A stretch of 64,000 nucleotides of DNA from Candidatus Blautia faecipullorum (GCA_019115125.1 DXEG01000051.1:1-64000), one strand, 5' to 3'; shown: positions 42,827-53,021, counted from the first letter of the stretch. The notes: generated from the sequence alone by a model not told the origin. A program made the numbers and translations.

Positions 42827-42854
42827 GCATATTTTTCTGAATGGTTGGTATAAT
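42825..42854 (+). promoter_or_regulatory. Promoter upstream of the CdaR-like regulator
   Basis: TTGCAT (42825-42830), 18-bp spacer, TATAAT (42849-42854), with extended -10 TG at 42846-42847. The -35 begins inside the T-run of the nth terminator. A long leader of about 200 nt follows, with no gene. Confidence 0.6.
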
Positions 42855-43058
42855 AAACAGGAATAAAATGAAAAAACTGTTACGAGGAACATTGATGATA
42901 AAAGTTCCCTCTTATATAATTTTTATATTAGAGAATATCACAGTTTTTTATTAAAATGCCATGAGACTGAAAACGGTTCGTCCTCTGGGTGCAATGACGC
43001 GGCCTGAGACAGTTTGTCTTTGGTACGCCGACGCTAAGTGAAAAAGGGAGGAATGTCT

Positions 43059-44222
43059 GTGATTATCCCAAGAAAACAAATGCAGAATATTGTAGAGGAA
43101 TTAGAGGACACGATTCAGAAAAACATCAACATTATGGATGAAACCGGCTGTATCATCGCCAGCTCGGATATGTCCCGGATAGGAACCTACCATTCCGGGG
43201 CGCAGCGGGTCATCAACCAAAGCCTCTCCGAGCTTGTGATCAGTGAAGAGGATAATTATGCCGGCGCCAAGAACGGCATTAATCTTCCGATCATCATTGA
43301 AAATGAGATAGTAGGAGTGGTGGGAATCACCGGAGAACGGGAAGAGGTTCAGATCCTTGGAAAGATCATCCAGAAAATGACCAAGATCCTGATTATGGAA
43401 AATTACCAGAACAACCAGAAGAAGGATATGGAAAACATGAGGAATAATTTCCTTTTCAGTTGGCTTTTTGCCAGTGAGGAAAACGGCGAAACAGAGGAAA
43501 ACATGAAGCTCCGGGGACAGCTTCTGGGAATTGATATTAATCTGGACAGGGTGGCCGTGGTTCTGGGGGTTGTACACAAGGGAGACGGGATAAAAATTCA
43601 GGAGGCGGAGGTCGAGCAGAAGGTTTACGACAGAATTATCCGGGAAATCAACCGATGCCTGAAAAAGGACTCTCATCATCTGGTATTCCAAATAGGAATT
43701 AAGGTGATTATTTTTTTTCACAGCTCAGATATGCAGGTGATCCAGCGATCCGTCCAGGAGATCATCGACAGTGTGGAAAAGCAGTACGACTGCCGCCTTT
43801 ACGGAGGCATCGGTTCTGTGGGAACCAACCGCGCGGAGATACGCCGCTCCTACAGAGAAGCGGACACCGCCTGCAATCTGGCGCTTCGACTGAAAAACAG
43901 AAAGATTAAAATTTACTCGGATGTGGATATGGAGCTTCTCCTTGAAAATATTTCGAAGCATGACAGGGATCTTTTTGTCAAACGTGTTTTCAAGAACTGC
44001 AAGGACGGCGACATTCTCCGCTGGGTGCAGCTTCTGCGCTGCTATTCTGAGAATAATGGTTCCATCACCAAGACGGCGGAGGACTGCTATATTCATAAAA
44101 ATACATTACAGTACCGATTATCAAAGCTGAAAGAAGTAACCGGATACGATCCCCGGAACATCAACGAATCCATTCCGCTTTATATTGCCATGCTGATTTA
44201 CGAATTTGACCATGTGGTGTGA
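43059..44222 (+). CDS. CdaR-family (carbohydrate diacid) transcriptional regulator
   Basis: A 387-aa regulator. The N-terminal sugar-diacid-recognition domain (about 1-130) shows QNINIMDETGCIIASSDMSRIGTYHSGA-like family features; a middle GGDEF-like/CdaR domain follows (RVAVVLGV...RLYGGIGSVGTNRAEIRRSYREADTACNLAL). The C-terminal PucR-type helix-turn-helix is GSITKTAEDCYIHKNTLQYRLSKLKEVTGYDP. GTG 43059 is seven bases after GGGAGG; ATG 43053 is possible. CdaR proteins activate genes for glucarate, galactarate and glycerate use. The next gene encodes glycerate kinase, the classical CdaR target, so it probably senses a hydroxy acid and activates the operon from 44553. Confidence 0.87.
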   Translation: MIIPRKQMQNIVEELEDTIQKNINIMDETGCIIASSDMSRIGTYHSGAQRVINQSLSELVISEEDNYAGAKNGINLPIIIENEIVGVVGITGEREEVQILGKIIQKMTKILIMENYQNNQKKDMENMRNNFLFSWLFASEENGETEENMKLRGQLLGIDINLDRVAVVLGVVHKGDGIKIQEAEVEQKVYDRIIREINRCLKKDSHHLVFQIGIKVIIFFHSSDMQVIQRSVQEIIDSVEKQYDCRLYGGIGSVGTNRAEIRRSYREADTACNLALRLKNRKIKIYSDVDMELLLENISKHDRDLFVKRVFKNCKDGDILRWVQLLRCYSENNGSITKTAEDCYIHKNTLQYRLSKLKEVTGYDPRNINESIPLYIAMLIYEFDHVV

Positions 44223-44264
44223 CGGGGACTGCATCCATATTTAGATTATTATGATGGCTTGAAC

Positions 44265-44311
44265 AAAGCTCCTGCCTGTACAGGTGTATTCTGTGCAGAC
44301 AGGAGCTTTTT
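44265..44311 (+). terminator. Intrinsic terminator after the CdaR-like gene
   Basis: AAAGCTCCTG (44265-44274) pairs with CAGGAGCTTT (44300-44309) and is followed by TT, with more inner pairing. Confidence 0.75.
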
Positions 44312-44430
44312 GAAGTTTATCATATTTGGCAATGTAATTGGAACTGCTTTTTGATGATATGGAAAAAATGTTTTTGGTGCTATATGTTTTGCACAACAAA
44401 AAAAGTAAAAATTATTTGTTATACATAATA

Positions 44431-44459
44431 TTGTTATGCAATTTTATTTTCTATACAAT
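44431..44459 (+). promoter_or_regulatory. Promoter of the hydroxy-acid catabolic operon
   Basis: TTGTTA (44431-44436), 17-bp spacer, TACAAT (44454-44459), in a very A+T-rich 220-bp stretch. A GTGC/GCAC dyad at 44377-44394 lies about 40 bp upstream and is a candidate activator site. Nothing else is seen between 44312 and 44552. Confidence 0.5.
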
Positions 44460-44552
44460 TCTAATTAGTAAAAACGCACATATAAAAGCGAAGATAGATA
44501 TAAAAAGTATAAATTATATACAAAAACAAGGGAAAAGGAGGCGGGACAGACT

Positions 44553-45698
44553 GTGAAAATGTTATTGGCATCAGATTCCTATAAGGGTAGTTTAACCACT
44601 ATGCAGGTGGCTGAACAGATAAAAAAAGGCGTAAAAAAAGTTTTCCCAGGAGCAGAATTTATGTGTGTTCCGGTTGCGGACGGTGGAGAGGGTACTGTAG
44701 AAACAATGATCAGTAATCTCGGAGGAGAATATCGTACTGTGGAGGTGACAGCGCCTGACGGAAGCAGGATTCAGGCGAAATACGGGATATTAAAAAACAG
44801 AATCGCAGTTATAGAGATGGCGGCGGCATCGGGGCTTCCGATCATTCCAAAAGAAAAGAGAAATGTCATGACAGCGACAACATATGGGACAGGAGAACTG
44901 ATCCGCGCCGCACTTTCAGAAGATTGTGATCAGATTTATATTGGAGTAGGCGGTTCAGCGACAAATGACGGCGGTGTAGGAATGGCTCAGGCTCTTGGAT
45001 ATTCTTTTCGTGATCAATATGGAAATGAAGTGGGATTTGGCGGAGGTGAGCTGATAAAAATAGCTGAAATAGATTCTTCGAAAGTTGATCCCAGACTGAA
45101 AAACAAAAAGATTATAGTAATGAGTGATGTGATCAATCCTTTATGTGGGGAATCGGGAGCCGCGGCGATCTACGGCCCTCAAAAAGGAGCAACGCCAAGT
45201 CAGGTTCTGGAACTGGATGTGGGGCTGAAGCATTTGGCAGGATTGATTAAAGAAAAAATGAAAATAGATCTGGAGGAATTACCGGGAGCCGGAGCGGCAG
45301 GCGGACTTGGAGCGGGCTTGGTTGCTTTTGCGGGAGCTGAAATACGGTCTGGAATAAAAACAGTTCTGGAGCTCGCAAATTTTGAAGATAAACTGGAGTG
45401 GGCGGATATCGTAATTACTGGAGAAGGCAAAATTGATTCTCAGTCAGTTCTCGGAAAGGTGATATCCGGAATATCCCAGATGGCGAAGAAAAAGAACGTT
45501 CCGGTTATAGCTGTCTCGGGCGCTATTGAATATGGTGCTGAAATTATTTATGAAAAAGGCGTCTCTACTATGGAAGCTGCGGTATGCAAAACCATGCAGT
45601 TGGATGAGGCTGTGAAGAATGCGGATATTTTAGTGGAAAATGCTGTGGAAAGAGTTATGAGAGCTATTCAAATCGGGCAAAGGATTGGAGAAATGTAA
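44553..45698 (+). CDS. Glycerate kinase
   Basis: A 381-aa GarK/GlxK-family kinase that phosphorylates D-glycerate. It opens LLASDSYKGSLTTMQVAEQI with the VADGGEGT motif, then GVGGSATNDGG and GAGAAGGLGAGL. Family members give 2- or 3-phosphoglycerate for glycolysis. The GTG at 44553 is 11 bases after AGGAGG and preferred to the ATG at 44559. It is first in an operon of acyl-CoA enzymes, an odd partner set, since glycerate kinase normally sits with tartronate semialdehyde reductase or sugar-diacid aldolases. Adjacent to a CdaR regulator. Confidence 0.92.
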   Translation: MKMLLASDSYKGSLTTMQVAEQIKKGVKKVFPGAEFMCVPVADGGEGTVETMISNLGGEYRTVEVTAPDGSRIQAKYGILKNRIAVIEMAAASGLPIIPKEKRNVMTATTYGTGELIRAALSEDCDQIYIGVGGSATNDGGVGMAQALGYSFRDQYGNEVGFGGGELIKIAEIDSSKVDPRLKNKKIIVMSDVINPLCGESGAAAIYGPQKGATPSQVLELDVGLKHLAGLIKEKMKIDLEELPGAGAAGGLGAGLVAFAGAEIRSGIKTVLELANFEDKLEWADIVITGEGKIDSQSVLGKVISGISQMAKKKNVPVIAVSGAIEYGAEIIYEKGVSTMEAAVCKTMQLDEAVKNADILVENAVERVMRAIQIGQRIGEM

Positions 45699-45791
45699 TC
45701 TGGGAATACCATATTTCCAGAAAAACCAGATTTTGTGTTTGTCTTTTTATTAATTTTGATTGATATACAGTTTGCCGGGAGATGAGACAGA

Positions 45792-47357
45792 ATGAAGACA
45801 GATAGAATCTATGAGAACCTTTATGATGCACTGAAAAACTCGGCCGAAAGATATCCGGATAAAATCGCGGTTATTCAGGAAAAGCAGTCTATTACATATC
45901 AAAAGCTATTGGAAAGAACAGATAAGGCAGCTCTGTGGCTTAAAACAAATTTTGCTGTAAAGAAAGGCGAAAGAGTTGGGCTCTTATTTGTGAACAGTAT
46001 TGATTTTTATATTGCGTTTTATGCAGTCATGAAACTGGGAGCTATTGCTGTTCTGGTGAATACGAAAATGCAAAGTGAAGAAATTGCATTTGTACTAAAA
46101 GACACAAAAACACATTGCCTGATCATGAATACACGTTGGATTGAGAAGGTAAAGAAGATTTTACCAGAGATAAAAGTGGATCGTATTCTGACGGACAGAA
46201 AGGAAGAGATAGATTGTGATGAAGTAAAGATATTTTCTATGGAAGAAATATTCCGCAGCGAGAATATCTGTATGGGCTGTAATTGTGCAAGTGTACAGGC
46301 GGATGAGCTGACAGCAGTGATCCTGCATACTTCTGGCACTACCGGAAATCCCAAGGGAATTATGGTATCACATAAGAATATTATGGGCACAGCCTATGGC
46401 TATAAAGAGGCTCTCCGTGTAACAGCGGATGATATTACGGTTCTCTCTGTCCCGGTCTTTCATATTTTAGGTTTAAGCTGTGTTTCAAATTTATTTTTTT
46501 ACATTGGCGGAACTATTGTAGTATTTGAAAAATTTGAGGCAAATAAGGTTCTGGAGGCCATTGAAAAATACCATGGTACACATTTTCATTCTGTACCTGC
46601 TGTTTATATAAAATTGATGAATGAGGCGGCAAGACATTATGATCTGGACTCTCTGCGTATAGCTGTATGCGGAGGTGCTTTGATCAGCCAGGAAGATAAA
46701 GAAAGATTTTATGAGATGGCGCCAAGGGCTTCCTTTCGGATAGCATATGGACTTACAGAAACCGCCGGTTCCGGAGTTTTATCTTACCGCCATGGCGATC
46801 CGGGCAGGGAAGTGTTTAACTGTAAAGTTCAGATTCAGGACGAAAATGGCAGAGTTTTGGATTATGGCGAAGGAGAAGCTTTGTGCAGTGGAAATATAGT
46901 GACTACGAAAATCTGGGGACGGGAAGACACTGAACATGAGGTACTCCATACGGGAGATATTATACGGAAAGAAAAAGATGGAAGTATTTTTATTTTAGAC
47001 AGAATAAAGGATGTTATAAACAGAGGCGGTGAGAAACTGTTTCCATCTTTTATTGAAAATGTTTTGACTCAATACCCGGGAATTCAACAGGCGGCAGTAT
47101 TTCCTGTGGGAGATGAAATTTATGGAGAAGTACCGGCAGCCGTAATTGTATTAGATGATGGAAAAGAGATAGAGATAAAAAAATTAAATATATATCTTCA
47201 GGAAAAGCTTGGAAAATTTGAGATTCCGCAGTATATCGAAATATGGAATGGGAGTGTAATTCCAGTTACTGGGAATGGGAAAGTAAAAAAGAGAGAATTA
47301 AGAAATATTTTTGAACAAAAGCTTGCAGATAAAGGAGAAAAGAATGAGAAAACCTGA
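45792..47357 (+). CDS. AMP-dependent acyl-CoA synthetase/ligase
   Basis: A 521-aa ANL enzyme that activates a carboxylic acid with ATP and CoA. The phosphate loop is LHTSGTTGNPKGI (about 176-188), then YGLTETAGSG, HTGDIIRKEKDGSIFILDRIKDVINRGGEKLFP, and the C-terminal catalytic lysine in PVTGNGKVKKREL. Length is typical. The acid substrate is unknown; a short or hydroxylated chain is suggested by the neighbouring CoA enzymes. Its 3' end overlaps the CoA-transferase gene by 14 bases, so the two are coupled. Both an ATP-dependent ligase and a CoA-transferase in one operon suggests two acids or two activation routes. Confidence 0.9.
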   Translation: MKTDRIYENLYDALKNSAERYPDKIAVIQEKQSITYQKLLERTDKAALWLKTNFAVKKGERVGLLFVNSIDFYIAFYAVMKLGAIAVLVNTKMQSEEIAFVLKDTKTHCLIMNTRWIEKVKKILPEIKVDRILTDRKEEIDCDEVKIFSMEEIFRSENICMGCNCASVQADELTAVILHTSGTTGNPKGIMVSHKNIMGTAYGYKEALRVTADDITVLSVPVFHILGLSCVSNLFFYIGGTIVVFEKFEANKVLEAIEKYHGTHFHSVPAVYIKLMNEAARHYDLDSLRIAVCGGALISQEDKERFYEMAPRASFRIAYGLTETAGSGVLSYRHGDPGREVFNCKVQIQDENGRVLDYGEGEALCSGNIVTTKIWGREDTEHEVLHTGDIIRKEKDGSIFILDRIKDVINRGGEKLFPSFIENVLTQYPGIQQAAVFPVGDEIYGEVPAAVIVLDDGKEIEIKKLNIYLQEKLGKFEIPQYIEIWNGSVIPVTGNGKVKKRELRNIFEQKLADKGEKNEKT

Positions 47358-48930
47358 GTTTATTACGGCAAAAGAGGCAGTGGACAGAATTAAAAGCGGC
47401 AGCACGATATGTACGATCGGAATGACACTGGTATCTGCCTGTGAATCTATTTTGAAAGAACTGGAAAATCGTTTCCTGGAAACCGGCAGTCCGAATCAGC
47501 TTACATATGTACATACCTGCGGACAATCTGATAGAAAAGCGGGGGCTGTGTACCATATGGCGCACGAGGGACTTACAAAAAGAATTATTGGCGGTCACTG
47601 GGGACTTTGCCCCAAAATGATGGAGCTTATTTCTGAGAACAAAGTAGAGGCATATAATCTGCCGCAGGGACAGATGGCCAATATGTTTCACAGCATGGCG
47701 CTGAGGGAACCTGGAAAAATCAGTAAAATCGGTCTTGGTACATTTATTGATCCCAGAATTGAAGGGGGAAAAATGAATGACAGAACCAAGCCCCTGGAAG
47801 ATATTGTAGACGTAATAGAAATTGATGGAGAGGAGTATCTGCGTTATCGGGAGATTCCTATTGACACTTTATTGATCAGAGGAACTTATGCTGATGAAAA
47901 TGGAAATATTTCCACGTCGGAAGAAGCTATGGTGTTAGAACTTCTTCCTGCGGTTATGGCTACTAAAAGGTTTGGGGGACAGGTTATCTGTCAAGTGAAA
48001 CAGACAGTAAAAGCGGGAACTCTTAGTCCAAAGGAAGTGATTGTACCTGGGGTACTGGTAGACGCGGTGGTGGTATGTGAGGAACCGGAAGTGAATCACA
48101 GACAGACATCTTCCTGGTATTATGATCCGACATACAGCGGACAGGCGTGGGCTCCGGAATCTAAAACAGATCCGATACCTCTGAATGTGCGGAAAGTAAT
48201 CGGAAGAAGAGCAATGATGGAATTGGAACCTGACGTAGTGATCAATGTAGGAACAGGAATTCCGAATGATGTAATCGGAGCGATTATTGCCGAAGAGAAT
48301 ATTTCGAGTGATGTGACTATTACTGTGGAATCGGGAATATACGGCGGAGTTCCGGCAGGAGGGATTGATTTTGGAATCTCCAGGAACGCACAGGCTTTGG
48401 TACCCCATGACAGACAATTTGAATATTACAATGGAGCGGGAATTGATTTTACATTTATGGGCGCCGGAGAAATGGATGAAAAGGGTAATGTAAACGCTAC
48501 CCGAATGGGGGACAAAGCTCCTGGAGCGGGAGGCTTTATTGACATTACTGCCCGCGCGAAAAATGTGATTTTCTGCTCGACTTTTACCGGAAAAGGTTTG
48601 AAGGTGGAGTTTGATGAAGAGGGGCTTCGAATCATTCAAGAGGGGAAGATCCGTAAAATGGTCAAAAAAGTGCAGCAGATCTCTTATAATGGGGAAATTG
48701 CGGGAAAAATGCAGCAGAACATGGTGTATGTAACAGAACGCGCTGTATTCAGACTTACTCCGGAAGGACCGATGCTGGTAGAAATCGCCAAGGGAATTGA
48801 TCTTCAGAAAGATGTTCTGGATCAGATGGACTTTAAGCCAATTATTGCAGATGATCTCAAAATTACAGATACCCGGATCTATTTAGAAAAGTGGGCCGGG
48901 TTGAAGGAGATAATACAAAATAAAAGATAG
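47344..48930 (+). CDS. Acyl-CoA:carboxylate CoA-transferase (propionate CoA-transferase type)
   Basis: A 528-aa single-chain family I CoA-transferase with the alpha and beta halves fused, like propionate or acetoacetate CoA-transferase. The beta half has the catalytic Glu in [15 protein letters not shown] (about 330-345), preceded by [14 protein letters not shown] and followed by [23 protein letters not shown]. It moves CoA from an acyl-CoA such as acetyl-CoA to an incoming acid. ATG 47344 follows AAAGGAG (47331-47337), inside the end of the ligase gene. Twelve bases separate it from the dehydrogenase gene. Confidence 0.9.
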   Translation: MRKPEFITAKEAVDRIKSGSTICTIGMTLVSACESILKELENRFLETGSPNQLTYVHTCGQSDRKAGAVYHMAHEGLTKRIIGGHWGLCPKMMELISENKVEAYNLPQGQMANMFHSMALREPGKISKIGLGTFIDPRIEGGKMNDRTKPLEDIVDVIEIDGEEYLRYREIPIDTLLIRGTYADENGNISTSEEAMVLELLPAVMATKRFGGQVICQVKQTVKAGTLSPKEVIVPGVLVDAVVVCEEPEVNHRQTSSWYYDPTYSGQAWAPESKTDPIPLNVRKVIGRRAMMELEPDVVINVGTGIPNDVIGAIIAEENISSDVTITVESGIYGGVPAGGIDFGISRNAQALVPHDRQFEYYNGAGIDFTFMGAGEMDEKGNVNATRMGDKAPGAGGFIDITARAKNVIFCSTFTGKGLKVEFDEEGLRIIQEGKIRKMVKKVQQISYNGEIAGKMQQNMVYVTERAVFRLTPEGPMLVEIAKGIDLQKDVLDQMDFKPIIADDLKITDTRIYLEKWAGLKEIIQNKR

Positions 48931-48941
48931 GAGGTAAAGAG

Positions 48942-49793
48942 ATGAATGTAAGCAAAGTGATGGTTGTGGGAGCTGGAATTATGGGTAGCGGCATTGCTCA
49001 GGTATGTATAGAACACGGTATCCAGACAGTTCTCACAGACATTTCACAGGAACTGGCAGACAAAGGAAAAGCTAAGATTGATCATTTTCTTCAGAGAAAA
49101 ATTGAAAAAGGGAAAATTTCCCAGGAGCAAAAAGATCAGGCCATGGCGCTTCTGTCAACTGCCGGTGATTATAAAGCCGGTTCAGATGCCGATTTTGTAA
49201 TCGAAGCAGCAACAGAAAATGTTCCGATTAAACTTAAAATTTTTGAGCAGTTAGATGAGATTATGCAGGAAACAGCTATTCTTGCCACGAATACATCTAC
49301 CATCTCTATCACGAAAATAGCAGGAGCAACAAAGCATCCTGACCGTGTAATTGGAACACACTTTTTTGTTCCGCCGCCTGCAATGAAGCTTCTTGAGATT
49401 ATTCCGGGAATTCTTACCAGCGGCGAGACAGAGAAAACAGCATTTGAATTTGCGGAGAAAATTGGAAAAACGGCAATCAAAGCGCCAGATACATCCGGTT
49501 TTCTTGTAAACCGTATGTTGGTTCCTATGCAGAACGAAGCTATTTTTCTGGTAATGGAAGGAAATGATCCTAAGGATGTCGATCAGTCTATGAAATTGGG
49601 AGCTAATTTCCCTATGGGGCCATTGGAATTAACTGATTTTGCAGGACTCGATACAGTGCTGGCCGTAATGACACAGATGTATGAGGATCTGGGGGATCCC
49701 AAATACAGGCCGTGTCCGCTTCTGAAAAAGATGGTAAATGCACATTTATTGGGAAGAAAGTCAGGAAAAGGTTTTTACGACTATACAAAATAA
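48942..49793 (+). CDS. hbd: 3-hydroxybutyryl-CoA dehydrogenase
   Basis: A 283-aa NAD(P)-dependent enzyme that oxidises or reduces 3-hydroxyacyl-CoA. The nucleotide motif is [13 protein letters not shown] (about 8-20); the catalytic His-Glu pair lies in [20 protein letters not shown]. The C-terminal domain shows [15 protein letters not shown] and the end [13 protein letters not shown]. Length matches Hbd. AGGAGG precedes the ATG. Together with the thiolases encoded downstream it gives the 3-hydroxyacyl-CoA to acetyl-CoA steps; enoyl-CoA hydratase and acyl-CoA dehydrogenase are absent from the operon. Confidence 0.93.
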   Translation: MNVSKVMVVGAGIMGSGIAQVCIEHGIQTVLTDISQELADKGKAKIDHFLQRKIEKGKISQEQKDQAMALLSTAGDYKAGSDADFVIEAATENVPIKLKIFEQLDEIMQETAILATNTSTISITKIAGATKHPDRVIGTHFFVPPPAMKLLEIIPGILTSGETEKTAFEFAEKIGKTAIKAPDTSGFLVNRMLVPMQNEAIFLVMEGNDPKDVDQSMKLGANFPMGPLELTDFAGLDTVLAVMTQMYEDLGDPKYRPCPLLKKMVNAHLLGRKSGKGFYDYTK

Positions 49794-49808
49794 AAAGGAG
49801 GGTTACTT

Positions 49809-51077
49809 ATGAAGTGTAGAAAAATAATTGCAGGGTTAATGGCAGGTGTGTTGGCAAGTATGTCCCTTGTTTCTGTTGTTTCGGCAGAGGCTGAGGATGA
49901 TCCGATTAAGGTGGGATGTGTATTTCCCATTACAGGAAACAATGCGGACCAGGGTGTATTTAATGTAGATGGATGCCAGTTTGCTATTGATTATATTAAC
50001 GATAATGGCGGAATCAAATCTCTTGGCGGAAGAAAACTGGAACTTGTCAGCTATGACAATCAGTCGGATGCAGACCAGTCTAAAGCGGCCGCAGAGCGTC
50101 TGATCAATGAAAATCCTGATATTGTAGCTGTAACAGGCGCTGCTTCAAGCTCATTTGTACTTCCGATGCTTCCTGTGTTTGAGAAAAACAGTATGCCGTT
50201 TTTGACAGCGCAGGTGTCAGAATCCATTACAAATCAGGGTTATCAGTATGTATTCCGGTTTGGCTCTACGGGCGGCAGCTTTTCAGAGTATCAAGTGAAA
50301 TTCCTGGATTGGCTGAACGAGGAATATGGCCTTGGAATTTCCAAGATTGGTATTATATATGAGGATACAGAGTATGGCATTTCCAATACAGAGGGAGCGG
50401 TTGCGGCAATTGAAGAGTCGGCGGAAAACGGCTCCGGACTGGAAATCGCATATAATGAATCGTTTACAGCAGGTTCTTCTGACCTTACAAACATTGTTGT
50501 GGGTCTGAAGCAGGCTGGCTGCGAAGTTGTATTTCCTACCTGCTATACACAGGATGCAAAGCTTCTCTTTAATACGATGAAAAGCATGAATTACAATCCT
50601 CTGATCATTGGCGGTGGCGGCGGTTTCCTGTATCCGGCTTTTGGAGAGGAGCTGGGAGATCTTGTTGACGGCGTTGTATCTGTTACCGGGCATAACTATG
50701 ATATTCAGACAATTACAAATAACGAAGAGATTGCAAATATCGGAGAACAGTTTGAAGAAGAGTATGGATATTTTATGCCGGAGCAGAGTGCATCTGCATT
50801 CAGTGCGATTTATCTGATCGCGCAGGCGCTGGAAAATGCGGCGTCTACCGACCATGATGCGGTTGCTGGAGCGCTTAGGGAGCTTACCTGTCTGGCAGCA
50901 ACTCCGGGCGGAGAGGTTGCTTTCGATGAAACAGGAGCAAACGTTAATGCGCATGCGGTAATTGTACAGTGGCAGAAGGGAGAAGATGATGTTTACAGGA
51001 CACGCTGTGTATTCCCGGATGATGAAGCTGGTGCGGAATTTCAGATGACCGAAGACTTAGAGGCGATGCAGAAGTAA
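49809..51077 (+). CDS. LivJ-type ABC transporter substrate-binding protein
   Basis: A 422-aa extracellular binding protein of the leucine/branched-chain (type 4, PBP type I) family. A signal peptide (KCRKIIAGLMAGVLASMSLV) ends near VSA-E at residue 26 without a lipobox cysteine at the cleavage site. The mature part reads IKVGCVFPITGNNADQGVFNVDG and later AVTGAASSSFVLPMLPVFEKN. This family also binds amides, aromatic acids and other carboxylates, so with the surrounding CoA enzymes the ligand is more likely an organic acid than an amino acid. GGAGGG precedes the ATG. A stable stem-loop separates it from the permeases. Confidence 0.88.
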   Translation: MKCRKIIAGLMAGVLASMSLVSVVSAEAEDDPIKVGCVFPITGNNADQGVFNVDGCQFAIDYINDNGGIKSLGGRKLELVSYDNQSDADQSKAAAERLINENPDIVAVTGAASSSFVLPMLPVFEKNSMPFLTAQVSESITNQGYQYVFRFGSTGGSFSEYQVKFLDWLNEEYGLGISKIGIIYEDTEYGISNTEGAVAAIEESAENGSGLEIAYNESFTAGSSDLTNIVVGLKQAGCEVVFPTCYTQDAKLLFNTMKSMNYNPLIIGGGGGFLYPAFGEELGDLVDGVVSVTGHNYDIQTITNNEEIANIGEQFEEEYGYFMPEQSASAFSAIYLIAQALENAASTDHDAVAGALRELTCLAATPGGEVAFDETGANVNAHAVIVQWQKGEDDVYRTRCVFPDDEAGAEFQMTEDLEAMQK

Positions 51078-51093
51078 GCCAATATAGGATTTC

Positions 51094-51130
51094 ATACGGG
51101 ATGTATTGTTTTATGTAATACATCCCGTAT
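51094..51130 (+). repeat. Stem-loop between binding protein and permeases
   Basis: A perfect 14-bp stem, ATACGGGATGTATT (51094-51107) with AATACATCCCGTAT (51117-51130), and a 9-nt loop, with no T-tail. In transporter operons such hairpins protect the upstream binding-protein mRNA and give it higher expression than the permeases. Confidence 0.75.
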
Positions 51131-51150
51131 TACATAAAGGAGGTTACTAC

Positions 51151-52026
51151 ATGACTTGGGTATTTTTTCAGTCCCTGATCAGCGGCATACTTGCCGGAGG
51201 TGTATATGCATTATTCGGCGTAGGTATTACAATCATCTTCGGCGTTATGAAAATGGTTGATTTTTCCGCCTGTGCACAGTTGGTATGGGGAATGTATTTT
51301 ACATATCTGTTCTATTCCTGGACAGGCCTGAACTGTTATTGGGCGATCCCCTTCGTGGTAATTTGTATGGGGCTTCTGGCCTGGATCATTTTTAAACTGA
51401 TTGTCAGGCCGTTGATCGGTTCTGACGATACATCGTTTATTCTCGTAACATTGGGGCTATCTTATTTCCTCCAGAATCTCGCAGAATTTGCGTTTGGAGC
51501 AGATCCCAAATCCGTACCATCGGATATTAAAACATCTTCTATTATTATTGGAGATTACAGCATTGGCCTTCCAAGACTGATTGCGTTTATAGCTATGGTA
51601 ATTCTGGTCTTAGGCGTATATTTGCTTTTGAATAAAACTACTTTAGGACGGGCAATGAGAGCTACATCTGAAAAAAGAGAAGTTGCGCAGATGCTTGGGA
51701 TTAATACGAAAAAAACATTTACAATCGCATTTATGATTGGCGTTGTTTTTGCAGGCTTGTCAGGTCTGTTGATCACACCCATATATTATGTAACTCCTAC
51801 AGCAGGCGCCATGTTCCGTACCACTGCATATATTGCGGTTATTATCGGCGGTCTTGGAGATATCAAAGGCGCATTGGTCGGCGGACTTGCAGTGGGAATT
51901 ATCGAAGCTCTTGTGACGGGTATGATTTCTAATGATCTTGGCCCGGTTGGTGTCTGTGTGGCACTTCTGATCGTTCTCTATCTGAGACCACAGGGATTCT
52001 TCGGGAAAGGAGAAAGACAGGCATGA
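51151..52026 (+). CDS. LivH-type ABC permease
   Basis: A 291-aa permease with eight or so predicted helices, the first half of the branched-chain-type membrane dimer. Family marks are QSLISGILAGGVYALFGVGITIIFGVMKMVDF at the N-terminus and MRATSEKREVAQMLGINTKKTFTIAF, followed by GGLGDIKGALVGGLAVGIIEAL. The ATG at 51151 has AAGGAGG (51137-51143) upstream; the open frame to 51106 runs through the hairpin. The stop overlaps the next gene (ATGA). Confidence 0.92.
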   Translation: MTWVFFQSLISGILAGGVYALFGVGITIIFGVMKMVDFSACAQLVWGMYFTYLFYSWTGLNCYWAIPFVVICMGLLAWIIFKLIVRPLIGSDDTSFILVTLGLSYFLQNLAEFAFGADPKSVPSDIKTSSIIIGDYSIGLPRLIAFIAMVILVLGVYLLLNKTTLGRAMRATSEKREVAQMLGINTKKTFTIAFMIGVVFAGLSGLLITPIYYVTPTAGAMFRTTAYIAVIIGGLGDIKGALVGGLAVGIIEALVTGMISNDLGPVGVCVALLIVLYLRPQGFFGKGERQA

Positions 52027-53021
52027 ATAAATTTTTATCGAAGAAATACATTCCGGCTTATGTGCTGCTGGTGATTTTTCTGCTGATTCCTGCAGTGACA
52101 TCTGGAAACTATATTATATCCAATCTTGTAAACTGTATGTTTTTTGCATCTATGGCAGGCTGTTGGAATATCATCGGCGGTTATGGAGGGCAGGTTTCCT
52201 GGTGTCACGCATCCTTTGTAGCTATGGGAGCATATGCAAACTTTATTATGAGTACGGAATTAGGACTTTCTCCTTTTATTTCTCTTCCGATGGGAATGGC
52301 TATTGCAGTGCTTATTGCTACAGTTATCGGATATTCTACATTCAGGCTCCATGGCCCCTATTTTTCCATTGCGACAATCGCCTGCGGAGAAGCTATCCGT
52401 GTGTTGATACAGCATTTTGATACGGTGACGAAAGGAGCGGCAGGAATTTATGTTACATATAGAAAACCGGATTTCTGGGCGCTGACCTTTGAGAATGATA
52501 TTCCATTTTATTATATTGCTCTGGTGATCACATTGCTGATGGTACTGGTAACCTATATATTTACAAAGTCTAAGACCGGTTACTATTTAAGCGCGATTAA
52601 GGGAGATGAAACTGCGGCGGAATCTCTCGGGATTGAAACTTTCAAAATTAAATTGAGAGCGTTTCAGGTAAGCGCTATGATGGCAGCGGTTGTGGGATGT
52701 TTTTATGCCTCTTTCCTGACATATATTGCGCCAACCAGTACGGCGAGCTTTGATTTGTCCATGAAAATCGGTGTAGTGGCTATTGTAGGCGGCGTGGCAA
52801 GTCTTTGGGGACCTGTAATTGGTGGATTCGTTGTAATTCTTTTGATTGAAGCTACCAGTGTCTTGTTTGGATCAGCAGGCGGAAGCCAGATGGTTTACGG
52901 AATTCTTTTGATGGTTGTGATTATTTTCAAACCAGAAGGGATCATTGGATTTTTCCGAAAGGATAATACCGTTAATAAAAAATCCGGTCTGCGTTTCCGG
53001 AGGAAGAAGGAGGGAGCATAA
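52023..53021 (+). CDS. LivM-type ABC permease
   Basis: A 332-aa permease with about nine to ten predicted helices, partner of the LivH-type protein. Diagnostic segments are GGYGGQVSWCHASFVAMGAYA, YFSIATIACGEAIRVL, the IKGDETAAESLGIETFKIKLRAFQVSA loop that contacts the ATPase, and GGVASLWGPVIGG. It begins inside the livH-type stop codon (ATGA overlap) and its stop overlaps the ATPase gene by one base, so translation is coupled along the module. Confidence 0.92.
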   Translation: MNKFLSKKYIPAYVLLVIFLLIPAVTSGNYIISNLVNCMFFASMAGCWNIIGGYGGQVSWCHASFVAMGAYANFIMSTELGLSPFISLPMGMAIAVLIATVIGYSTFRLHGPYFSIATIACGEAIRVLIQHFDTVTKGAAGIYVTYRKPDFWALTFENDIPFYYIALVITLLMVLVTYIFTKSKTGYYLSAIKGDETAAESLGIETFKIKLRAFQVSAMMAAVVGCFYASFLTYIAPTSTASFDLSMKIGVVAIVGGVASLWGPVIGGFVVILLIEATSVLFGSAGGSQMVYGILLMVVIIFKPEGIIGFFRKDNTVNKKSGLRFRRKKEGA

